Below are positions 49,900-62,400 of a stretch of 64,000 nt of DNA, one piece after another; the first letter of the stretch is position 1; the number at the start of each line of letters is the position of its first letter. The position numbers were made by a program, and so were the translations under genes. Source of the stretch: Misgurnus anguillicaudatus (Eukaryota > Chordata > Actinopteri > Cypriniformes > Cobitidae); the NCBI RefSeq assembly GCF_027580225.2, contig NC_073355.2, positions 25,447,501 to 25,511,500 on the forward strand. Reading direction: 5' to 3'. The notes under the pieces were generated by a model. The model was not told the DNA's origin, did not search any database, and saw only the letters and a list, made by a program, of their open reading frames with translations.

Positions 49900-50495
49900 T
49901 CTTGAAAAAAAAACTTTTTTATAAGAAATCTATTTAAAATTGAATATTTGCTAGATGTAAACCACACTGGAACTCCTTATATAGCCCAATTGCATGGAAA
50001 AAGGTTTAATAAATTGGTTCATTTAATTTGTCCAGTGAAACAAGTAGTCTCCAAATTCTTAAAAGATGTGGAGGTTACTTGTATTTTTGCCATTTGGAAG
50101 TAGAATCCATAAAACATTTATTTTATCAATGTATATTTACTCAAATTACAAAATTACTAAAAATTCAGTTATTTGGTAAGGATATATTTTTCTATTATAA
50201 AAGTAACTATGTGGAGAAAGACTTGTTGTCAACTTATTGATTATATATACAGTTCACACTCATAACAAAAAAATAGGCAAACAACAAACCCAACAGCATT
50301 TTATTCCGAACAGAATTAAAGAATTATTTTGAAACTATTAAGTCTTGAAAATTTGAGTTATTGAAAATATCCCTATGTTGTTGGAAATTTATTTTTTATT
50401 CTTCCTTTTTATTTGATTGATATTTCAAATGTAAAATAAGCACATTGTGATCCTCTTGTATTTATGCAATGTTCTTGTTCTTGGAATAAAACAAT
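49900..50495 (+). mobile_element. 3' end of a LINE (L1-like) retrotransposon, 5'-truncated
   Basis: The plus-strand frame at 50028-50240 reads CHLEVESIKHLFYQCIFTQ, the Cys/His cluster found at the C-terminus of LINE reverse-transcriptase proteins (C..C..E.E...HLF..C). It has stop codons and is incomplete at the 5' side. An AT-rich tail with AATAAAACAATAATAATG at 50484-50501 ends it. It is a dead fragment. Confidence 0.65.
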
Positions 50496-50569
50496 AATAA
50501 TGAACAGTCATGATGATTACGAAAATTATACATAAAATAATTATTTCTGTGCAAAGTGAGTGCTTAAGT

Positions 50570-51214
50570 TACGACTTTGATATAGCCCTTGTGACGTTAA
50601 GCCCCAGTCTCCCTTGTTTTACAGGTAAAGTTTATGTTAACCATAATAAGTCCCTTGGGGTCAATCTTACCCCCAAGCCACTTTTATTTAGTTAAAAAAC
50701 ATTGTTTCCTTCATCTTAGTGGAATATGATTTTGTGACTTTTCCAGCTTATCTGTCAAGATTCATATAAAAAAACTGGGCTTGATTCGGTTGTTCTAAAG
50801 AGGAGTAAAAAATCACCAAAAGAGGTCCTTTGGGGGTAAAAATGACCCCAATTGAAATGAATGGGAAATGCAAAAAAAAAAAACATTTTTTTCTTGTTAT
50901 TCATCAAATAAAATCAATGCATCCAGAATAAATCTGAAAATTTTGATACAGAAAGGTAGGCCTGGTACTAGAGCACAAATGCAATATAGAAAAGACATGC
51001 TCAATCAGACACACACACAAACAGAGCATTTTTTACAGAATTTGGCAAGAAACAGCCACAGATGCAAAACAAAGATGTAAAATACTCACACAGTTGTGCG
51101 CACACACAAACACACGCACAAACACACAAACTCACACACCCACAAAGTCACAAACAAAGTCACAAACACGCACGCGCGCACAAACAGACACACAAACAGA
51201 CACACAAACAGACA

Positions 51215-51253
<39 letters not shown>

Positions 51254-51835
51254 GCACACACACACACACACACTTACATTTAGTCAAATTTCTGTGGCAT
51301 TTTGTAAAAACAAACATTTCAAAATGAAATAATTTTTATTTTTAATGACCTTTCTAATGTTTATATAAACATAAATTCACAAAATGTTTCACTAAAGTAT
51401 TGATGTTGAGCAGTTGGCCACACACAGTAAAATGAATGGGTCTCTATGGGCATCTGCTAGTCAAAATGATTTATTTCCTAAACTGTAACCATAAAACTGT
51501 TTTTTTTCTAAACACCAAATGGTTGAATTCAACACATAACATCTAGATCAAATTTAGATAATAATTTATGTGAATTTTTCATAAAAATGTGATATTTTAC
51601 AGGCAAGCTAATGGTGTAGTTGAGGAATTGAGTGGTAAACAGGTACAAAAGTACTTCATATCTCCCAAAACACAGCATTAATGTATAGATTGGAAGTAAA
51701 CAAAAAAAATGATATATTTGTATCATTAAAAATGTATATATTTTCTGTAATCACCCTTTTAATTTCAGGGGTCATTTTTACCTCCAGGGAACTGTAATGT
51801 ATACAGGAAAAATAGGGGTTTATGAGGGTTAATAT
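50570..51835. repeat. Low-complexity repeat region with a (CA)n core
   Basis: GGGGTCAATCTTACCCCCAA, GGGGTAAAAATGACCCCAAT and GGGGTCATTTTTACCTCC recur around a long CA-rich block, as in a dispersed repeat hosting a microsatellite. The element ends were not defined. Confidence 0.45.
51085..51273. repeat. (CA)n-rich microsatellite
   Basis: CACAAACACAC, CACAAACAGACA and pure (CA)n stretches in succession; the purest run is 51217-51250. Confidence 0.95.
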
Positions 51836-51839
51836 AACA

Positions 51840-53180
51840 TTGAGTCTCCTTAGAAGTATACACATAGGCCTAGTAGTACAGAAATTATTGTAAACTACTG
51901 TGTAGGTACTGCTATCTATCCTGTGCAATAATCATGCTGTCTAATCAGCATCTTGATACGGTGGATGGATTATTTTAGCAAAGGAGAAGGAATTTATACA
52001 GATTTGTGAACAATATTTGAGAGAAATATGCCCTTTGTGTTCATAGAAAAAGTCTTAGTGTTGTTGCGTTTATAATTTTGTTCTGTGTATAATAAATAAT
52101 AACATTCACTCTGTAAGATTGCTTTTAAGATTTCTGTGAAATGACAACACATTTTGTCTTTTGTATGTATGACATTTTTTATTCGTAAAAAAAGTCAAAC
52201 GTTTATTGTATAAATCATTGTATACATTGTACAATTGTTCAGGTGCTACTTAGAATATCACATTTTACATTGTGTCTTACATGGGGGATGTTTAAAATCC
52301 CATTACTTTATACGGCCTGTGAGAACTTCTGAGCTTATTCAACACAATTAAAATAATAAATTATTGCAGTCTATCATAATTTACAAATAGATGTAGAAAA
52401 TGAAAAGCCAGAAAAGTCTATATACACTGATCACAGGGAACACAACACACATACTGATGTATACCCTGAATAGTCTGCAAGTCACTTTGTATGAAATGGA
52501 ATTAAGAGTCCTGTCTCGCATTAGCCGCTAGATGTCGCAGTTGACATACATTTAGCATCTGCGGTGGGAAAAGTCCCATTGGCAAACAATTGTGTTGGGC
52601 AAACTCCTCTGTCAATGACACAAGAATAAATATTACTGTAACCGAGGAAACTCGTCTCTGACGGGGTTCCACGCCAGTCATAATATGAATAAGTGAGAGG
52701 AAATACCCTGGAATTAAACCTAGGAACACCCTTGTTTTTTTAGTTGCCCATATGATGTCAGTAATTAAGTACTGTTATATAGGAACTGCAGTAATGGACT
52801 AATACTGTAATTGAACAGCCATTAAACTGGCAAAACAAACATTTCTTTGTATTATATTTAACATATTTTAAACCAAACACCTTATACTGTTGACTTGTAA
52901 ATAAATTCACATGTGTAAAAAGTCCAATGCATGACTGAAAAGCACAGGTATATAATATCTTTTTGCTTTTGGTTCCCTCCCATAACAAAGATGTTGCTAA
53001 GTACCATAACAATGGAAACTGGTGAGGAACATCTGGCCGCACATTAAACCTCATGTATAGTTAACATCATTTTTTTTGTTCAGACCATGATGGAATTTTT
53101 GAGTTTCTGGGAGGATGAGGGTGGTTACATTGAGTCACTGCGATAATTTAAGGCTGTTTTTTGGGAACAGAGTGTTTTGA
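51840..53180. other. Intergenic DNA between tbc1d10b and hsd3b7
   Basis: AT-rich sequence. No exon, RNA gene or paired terminal repeat was recognised on either strand. Confidence 0.5.
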
Positions 53181-53181
53181 A

Positions 53182-53187
53182 TTTATT
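53182..53187 (-). terminator. Candidate hsd3b7 poly(A) signal
   Basis: AATAAA on the minus strand, about 260 bases beyond the hsd3b7 stop. Confidence 0.5.
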
Positions 53188-53449
53188 ACTGTCATTGATG
53201 TGTGAATAAACATAATGTGTACAAAGTATTGCACGTAGAATTGTTATGCATTAACTGGAAAACTGGATTTAAGTATATGTTAATTATAAATATACTTATA
53301 CATGTACATTGCAGCTGATATAATTTATAATACATTCAAGCTAAAATATTTTTACTTTAGCAATCATTTAAGTGTATGACACATTTCTATATGTTCTTAA
53401 ATGATTGAGTCATCATTCCAAATCGTCCTCATTGCACATGAAGCAGCTG

Positions 53450-56400
53450 TTAGGCTTTTTTAGTGCTCGTTTCTAAAGGGAACGTGTTCACCCAGCTCTG
53501 CGTACGGGCCAAGCATTCCTCCCAGCTATAGAGTGGCTTGTACTGAAAGTGGCGGAGGGCTTTGTCTGTGCTCACTGTAAAAGACGTGCGTGCCACAGCG
53601 AGTGTGTAGGAGTTAAGCAACGGTGTGTAGTTGTAAATTGGCTTCAAGAGCCAGTGCAGCAGGTCATTCATGCAAGCTATGAACCACAGCACCCAAACCG
53701 AAACATGGAACGTACGAAAGTTGAAGGCTGACAGGAACTGCATGTTGAAGTCTTCATAGCTTTTGTAGGGTGAATCATCATAGCAGAAATAAAACTCTCC
53801 ACCCAGCTTATGAGGATGCTCTCTCAGGGCACGTGCTGCCAGTAAGTGCATCCAGGCCACATTCCCTGTGTGCACAAACACATCCAAGATATTTAGTTTA
53901 CAGTGTGGGGAGTATGAAGTCTTTAATTTAAGTCAAATAATGGTTGTGTACATATGGACCTAAGTGACAACTTAATCACTCTAAAGGTTTATTATTCCAA
54001 AAAAAAAAGTAATACCGCACCCATAAGACCTTCGGAACACAAAAATGTTCTTGATGAAATTTGAGAGCTTTCTTATGCCGAGTTCAGACTGCATGATTTG
54101 CAAACAAGTCAGGTCATAGATGTTTTCACACTGCGTGATTATCTGGGGTAGAGTTCAGTCGCTGCTGTTTCAGACTGCAAGATGGATCGGCGACTTTTTA
54201 CGGTAGTAAGAATCGCCGACAACTTTGTCCCAATCCGCAAACTACGTCTCACAACCAAATGCACACGAGAAGTGACACGAAGGAAACAACGCAAGGTCAC
54301 ACGTGCAAGATCGGGGTTCTCACGTGAGACGGATTATTACTAAAAATGGTAGATTATGGAGAAAATGTTTGGAGAGATTCCTCCCCGAGCTTCCAGCTGC
54401 CCTGTATGTTGCTCTCTCATTGGCTGTAGGTCATTGGCAATGTTATTTTCAGTAAAACACATTTCACACGGCATGATTTTGAATCGCAGACAGGTCCAGA
54501 TATTAAGCATGCCAAATATCTCATAGGTTTTGGTTCTCTCAGATCACGTCTTTGATAATTGGGTTCCCACACTTTAGTTAACTTCAAATTCAAGGACCTT
54601 TCAAGGACTTTCCAGGTCCAATACCCTCAAATTCAAGGACTAAATGTGGGGACACATTTCAAGTGAGAGCAGGGTTACATTGTGTTACCTTTAAAGGTAG
54701 ATTGTTACAGGTCCCTTTCGAGGGAACTCGCGCTGCGTCACTGCGGTGACACTTTGGGTTCGCCTTCAGGGCTAAATGCGACTGAATGTGTATATCAAAT
54801 TCAACCAATGGTGAGGCTTAACGACAAAGACAGGGTGACGCGGGAGCTAGGAAGTATATCGCTATCTGAAATATTGCCAAAGACAGCGTTACAGGGATGC
54901 AGGAAGTATGGCAAGGGAGACGCAGCGTCTTGTTCCCTTCTCAGGGAACAACATTTACATACATAACTCGAGACGTTTTCATTTCTCAAAGACAACTATG
55001 CAAAAAAGCATTTTGGTATGAATCAACATTTGCATACAGAAGATATAAGCATTTAAAGTGAACAGTTTAACACGTGTGCTTAAAAAGTCTAGAATTTTTT
55101 ATATTATCCCACACTACACAGGGATTAATATGGATTTTTCCAAAAAACTTCTTGCATGAAATAGATTCAAGCACTTTCAATGACCTGTATCTATATATTT
55201 TCAAAAACTTCCCAGGGCCTTGAATTTTCCCCCCAGATTCACAAACCTTTAAGGATTTCAAGGACCCGTGTGAACTCTGGTGCATGAGCATCGATTTGAC
55301 TTTGATTTCGCGCATTTGTCTGCGATTTCTCAAAACCTGTCGACGAGTTAAAATCAGGGCTAAAATCGTGCAGTCTGAACTCGGCATTAGCCCCCACTGA
55401 CACAACTGAAAATGTCAAGGCCTAGAAATGCAAACATCAATAAAAGAGTCCATGTGCCTGCAGTGGTTCCATCTTCATTTAATGAAGTGAAAAAGTTTTA
55501 TTATTTATGTCTTTACTGCCTTTATGTGCCTTGAACATGACGTTATTGGCTATGGGGGGGTCAAAAGCTCTCGGATTTCATAAAAAACATTTGTTCGGAA
55601 GGACAATGAAGGGTGTGGAATGACATAAGGGAGAATCATTTTCATTTTGGCATGAATAGCCCTTTGAAAAAAAAACAGAACCAATATTAAGTTATAAACC
55701 AAGCAGACTAAAAATAGGGCAATCATCTTTAACAGGAAAATCTGATCTTTTTCTGTGCATATCCCCAAGCTCTATAAACAGAGAGGTCCTTAAGCTGAAG
55801 AACACAACCCCATGTGGGCTCAATGAGATGAAACTTTGATGTAGTGTAAAAGTCTAGCCCTCTTATAAAGGATGAGGGTCAAAGTAAAAAAAAGTAAAAA
55901 TAATAATAATTACATAGCGCTTCTTACTAGATCAAAAGGTTTTAAAGGACAAGTTTGGTATTTTACACTTAGGGCGCACTCACATTATCCAAACCAAACC
56001 AAACCATGACCCAGCGCGAATGTCACCCCTCCCTACTTCCCCCATGAGCACGCACTCACACTGTACTTTTATCGATCCGAGTCCGGGCGCGCTTTCGTCA
56101 TTAAGATGCGATTGTTTTGAAAAAAGCAGGAAGTAAAGCTCTGACTGAACACTGGAACCCACCGTAATGATAGGTCTGTGTTTTTTTATTCGGAGTCGTT
56201 TGGTGCGCGATTACAGACAGCCCTCTCACATGTCATCATATTGCTTAGTTGATCTGTCACGTGCGCAGCGCGGACATTCACGTAACCCCGCTGCGCGCAT
56301 CAAAAGGTTTTTACGGAGGCAGATGAAGGTGAGTGGTCGCGCAACTGACGTCTTCACCTTTTGAATCGCGCTCAGGCGCGATTGCGCTCACACCACAGCC

Positions 56401-59400
56401 TTCCGCGCCTGAGCCTAAGTGAACCGCGCTCCGGCCCACCTCTGCAACCCGGCCGCGGCGCGATTAACCAATCTGCGCCCGGGCGCGGAACAGAGCACTC
56501 ACACTAGTCAAACGAACCAGGCTTTGGGGGTCAAACGCGCCCGAGCGCGGTTTGGTTTGGATAGTGTGAGTGCGCCCTTAAAGCCCTGTTTTCAGATTGT
56601 TTATGATGAAATTGAACGGTTTTGACTGAAATTTCGAAATATGCGGGTGCCCCAAGAATTTTCAGGTGTTTGTTGTTTCACCTCCCACCTCTATAATGGT
56701 TGTTTATATAGGTGCACAGGAACAATCCTTCCTAAAATGCATATTTTGTTTACAAAGACGTGAAACTCACCGAGTGGTCAGGGGTGTTCACTAATATCCT
56801 CACACAAAAATCGCTGCAAAAGATGCTTTCCAACAGGTGTTTTGTCGTTCGTTGTAAACTTGTGGACCTATTTTTCCAAACGCCTCACACATGTACATTC
56901 TTCCGCTGAGAGCTTAAATAATAGACACTCCAGCCCAGTTGGTAGCGATAATCCGCCTTTGCCAATTGCAAGAATACAAACAAAGTCCTGGCGCAGAGTA
57001 ATACCGTACCTTACAGCACATCTAATACAAGTCAATGGAGTTGGACCAAAACTACGATAAAACCTGTTGGAAAGCATCTTTTGCAGGGATCCCCGTGTGA
57101 GCATATCAGTGAACACCCCCGACCACTCGGCGAGCCCCACGTCTGAAAACAGGGCTTTAAGTGTAAAATACCGAACTTGTCCTTTAAATGGGTTGCAGAG
57201 CAAAAAACTTGGAGAACCACACCTTAACATCATTTCTTTCAGTAATTATATGTAAATGAGTATGCATTAAAAAGATATTCAATCAAGATAAAACAGAATA
57301 ATCAGACACAAGGCTAACCTGCATAGACCCGGCCATGTTCGGTTTCTGGAGGCACTCCTCTGATCACCCAACCACCTGTACGAACTCCATTTGTATAAAA
57401 CTCCTTCATTAACTGATGCTGTTCCCCATAGATGCCTGTTGGTCGCAGAGAACATGTGTAGAGAGTTGCCCCTCCCTTTACCTAATCATAAAAAGTGGAA
57501 AACATCATTTATTACAGCTAATCGGCAAAAGTCTGTCTAGAATGTAAGTCACCAAAATTCAGAATACACATTTAATGCATTAAAATGTCTGTAGTGATGA
57601 TATAATTAAACAGCAAGAGCAAATGCATGCCTGTGATATTCTATATGCAACTTTTCCATGCTTTAAAAATTACGCCCATGCGCAAGATTTATTTTCCCTT
57701 GGGCTTGGGAGGGAAAATGCTGAAAAACATCATCAACTAAAGGTCTGTTGAAAATCAAACTGCTTCAGTATGATATGTTTAACTGCCTAAAATTCTAAAA
57801 AAAAGCCATTTCCACACTGGTGGTATTGCTCAAAACTGAAGTTTCAACAATACCACGTCATTTCTAAAAATGTGTGTATGTGTGATTGTCTTAATTAGAT
57901 GATTTTGTAAGTGCATTCTGGTATAAAGAGAAACATGATGTATTACCTTTGTTCCGTTGGCCTCCAGCACCATTTTTTCAGCTTTAGCTTTGGACCTGGG
58001 ATAGGCCATCTCATGAAATATATTATATGGGGTATCTTCATTCCCTCTGTGTTAAAGGTAGGTAAATGCAGACGATTAAATTCTAAACAGACAGGGCTAG
58101 TCGATTACACGTGGAGTGCCTATATGTTTTACAGATATATCATTAGATAAAAATAAAATACAAAAACTATAATGTGAGATAAGCACTACCATTACAGTAC
58201 AGTACAGTACTCTTTCCCAATCTTTTGGGGTGTGAAAGGTTGGAAATGGCAGCACAGATATTTTCCAACAAAAACATTTATTTTTTTAAAAACTGTAATG
58301 ATGAAACTAAGAGTAAGCATTGGCAAGCAAATAATATCAAACACTGCAATTCTGAGAGAGACTAGGGAAACATAAAACATCTTTATGCATTTGTTGGTCA
58401 CTCTTTAGGGAGAAGGGTAATGTTTTTAGCACGTGGCGGTAATTGATTCAGCCATTTGCTCTGTTTGTAATTACAGCATAGCAGGGCTTTAGTTCAAAGA
58501 CTTACTTGAAGATTCAAACGTGACACAAGATCAAAGTCATTCTAAAACACAAACCTTATGGAGGCAATTTCCTGTACAGGGCTTATTCCAGACTAAAATG
58601 CATGTTTGAGCCTTAATTAAAAAACATCTTGCCCTGAAATCTTAACATATAACAGTGCCATTGATTTGTCTCAAGATGCACACCAGTATTGTTTTTTGTA
58701 CGGTATGTTTGTAAAAACTACTTTAATGTCTTAATATAATTAAGGCTTAGTCTTGGCTTACCCTGTCCAGGAAACCGCCCCATATGATAAATTGCATGAT
58801 AGCTCTTTCCTAATGCTTAATAATTCCATGGTATGCATAGACTTTTAGCAAACACAGACCGCAGATATCTGTGGAATTGGAACTGAGGAGCTGGAACATT
58901 TCAGTGTTGTCCACATCTCATGTTTTTTATTACATATTTTGGCAAATGTGGATGTGCTTTGAGCCACCAATAACACAATCATTTTATCAGTCTAGTTTAA
59001 AGGGATAGTTCACCTTAAAATTAAAATTCTGTCATCATTTACTCATCCTCATGTTGTTTTAAACCTGTATGAATTTATTTTTCTGATGAACACAAAAGAA
59101 GATATTTTGACAAATAATGGCAAACACACAGCAGACAGCGACCACCGACTTCCACAGTAGGAAAAAAATATTTTTGAAGTATTGTGATAAATGATGAAGA
59201 AAATATTTTGATAAATGATAGTAAGCACACAGTTGACGGTACCTATTAAATTCCATCATATTTTTTATTCCTACTATTGAAGTCAATGGTCACTATCTTC
59301 TGTGTGTTAACCATCATTTCTCAAAATATCTTCTTTTGTGTTCATCAGAAAAAAGACATTCATACAGGTTTAGAACAACATGAGGATGAGTAAATGATGA

Positions 59401-62400
59401 CAGAACTTTATACGATCCCTTTAATGCAGTGGTTCTCAAACTGGGGGCCGCAAGATGCTGCCAGGGGGCCCCAGTTTTATGACATTTCATAAAATACATT
59501 AATTTATCATGAATTCTGTATAATTAAACCTAAAAAAAAATAAGGCTACTAACCAACAGCACCAGTTTGTATACTTGAATATGTTTTGTCTTATTAAAAT
59601 GTTACATTTTAGAACAAATTTGTTATAAAAAAAATTTGGAAGGACTGCACCATATACAAGGGGGGCCGCACGCTGAAAAAGTTTGAGAACCACTGCTTTA
59701 ATGCATTTAAACATTTTGTTATAAAATGTATGATATGTATTTTAATTTTCAGTATTCTGTAATATGTGATATATGAAGAGTTTCGTTGCAAAACGAGATA
59801 ACCACCGTTTTTTTAATTGTTCAGAAATCTTGTTTTTTGGTTGTGCATTGCAATTAATTTCAATGCAACTGCAGTTGGTTTGTTTTGATTTAAACCTTCA
59901 TAACTTAAAAAATACAGATAAGTAGCATCATAAAACAAAATAATAACATGATAACATAATAATAAACATGTTTTGACAAAAATGTAAAAAAAAATGGATT
60001 TATCTCGTTTTGCAACGAAACTCTTCATATATATTTTAATTCAGTACAGGAAATTGTCTGCAGGTTCTGTCTGGGACTCAACAGAGCCAGCAACTGTTGT
60101 TCTGCCTGAGCACTGATACTGTGCTTTGAGATTTAAAAGTGCACTTATCGAGTCCAGAAAATGCTGTGGCAGAGATATAGACAGATTGTGTGCATTCTTT
60201 AATCTTTCAAATAAATCAAACTTTCAATGGAAATTTAATTTTCGCAGAATTCTGGAATATTTCTAGCTGTGTTTACCCTGGATTTCATTTTCACATTCTT
60301 TCAGTGATATTCACATTCTTTAGACTCTTTGAAACCATACGGTATATGGTTTGGATTATGAACACACATCACTACACAAAGATTCCTTATATAGAGAAAA
60401 GCAATTTATAGAACTACCTTACCTGATAAATGCATCTCCTTTAATATTCGGACCAACAACTTCCATGGAGCTTGTATAGATCAAATACTGGATACCAGTT
60501 TCCACACAGGCATTTATCACATTCTCCGTTCCTAATAGAGAACAATGAGTAATGAAGTCTTTGGGAAATAGAAAAAAGTTATATCTCATGTCCATATAAA
60601 CTAAATGTATAGTTTTATTTATTTAAAAATCTACTTCTGCTGCACTAACACAAAAAAAAACAATCAAGCTGTTTGGGTCTCTTTGACTGGATTTTAGATT
60701 ATAAATCTAAAAAAACATATGGAAACAACACAGGAGGAAATACTTGAACAGTTTCAAGTAATGCTAGAGTCAAAGTACCAGATAAAAATTGTTTTTGGAC
60801 ACGCTCAAAGATTTGCCGTCGACTAACTAACCAAAGAAGAGAAATCTGGGGAAACGCAGATGATGTGCAAGCATGAAAGCAAACCATAAGATAGGACAAA
60901 ATCCATCCTGGAACGCCTTCAAGTGTGCCTTCCTCACTTAATACTGCATTCATAATGTGTGTGTTTGTGTATTACTTATGAGTTGATCAAAACATGTTTG
61001 TTTTGTATATCATGCATTAGGTACAAGCCCTTGATTTTATTATGCCAATTGAATTCCTGTTTCAGATATCTGCTTGTAAATACAATCAATGTTTGAGAAG
61101 AAAATATGTGATTTTTTTTACTAAATTGGAGTCTAATTTGCATATAGACTTCTTGGGCAGTTTAACCATTACTTGGCTTTCAATATGCGTTTCTAGAGTT
61201 ACATCCTACACCACTGAAAAGATTTATTAATATTTACTATATTTGTGTTTTACTTGATGTTACATTTAAAAACTAGGTTGAAGAGCAATATGCATCTTGA
61301 AAACTTAATCTGTTAAAATAAACATTCATTTCTATCCTATGAATATATCTGTATCTATCAGTGATGCATAATAAATGTATAATAAATCAAATCACACAAA
61401 TCAGAAATGTGGTGCTATGAATTCTGAATACATCTTAATGCCTCAGCATGAGCCTTTGGTGATTTTATTGACATTAAGTGGATACGCAGAACATAACTAG
61501 CCTGGGTTTCCCCATGCTGTCTTGTGCGCAAATTTATTCACGCTGCAAGTCTAGCATGGAAACTCTGGCCCTTTTGCCCCTGAAATAGGAAACCAATCAC
61601 AGAACGGGGAGGGGGCAGCAAGACGATGACAACGTCTATGCGACACATCGAAGCAATTTTGTTATTGAAGAGTTTCGTTGCAAAACGAGATAACCACCGT
61701 TTTTTTAATTGTTCAGAAATCTCGTTTTTTAGTTGTGCATTCCAATTAATTTTAAATCAACTGCAGTTGGTTTGTTTTGATTTAAACCTTCATAACATAA
61801 AAAATACAACTAAGTAGCACCATAAAACAAAATAATAACATGATAACATAATAATAAACATGTTTTGATAAAAAGGTAAAAAAAAATGGATTTATCTCGT
61901 TTTGCAACGAAACTCTTCATTTGTTATAACACGGCAACATACGCGAAGTTACTTTTCAATGCAGCCTTAGACAGTGTTCTAAGTAGTTTTGAACGCAAGT
62001 TTATTTTAAAAAGAGTAACTTTTGGCGTTAAACAATTTCATATCTAAGAAAGATGTTTGTATATGGTAAGACATGATAACCACAGAGTTTTATAGACCCC
62101 TTCAAGGTTTGTAAACATTGAATGACTATCGGGTGCGCGAGCAGCATGGGGTCAAACTGTTCATACCATCCAGGCTTTTTAATTTAAACTAACAGGCCTG
62201 AAAAATTATGACTTGCCTCAAATGAAGTGAGCACTACAAACACAAGCCTCTTTTCATTGTTCCAGTCTGCACGTTAATTGCTTGCAGCCGCAGAAGTTGT
62301 ATTTTTTTGTTTTTGAGATTCTGCATGAATCGCGAAAACTTCACGGAAGACCTGGTGCGATTTTCACAGCCCACGACGTAAGTAGACATTTTTGAGAATA

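Noticed and set aside
51062..51332. Several Thr/His- and Cys/Val-rich open frames
   Set aside because: Translations of the CA-rich microsatellite in different frames.
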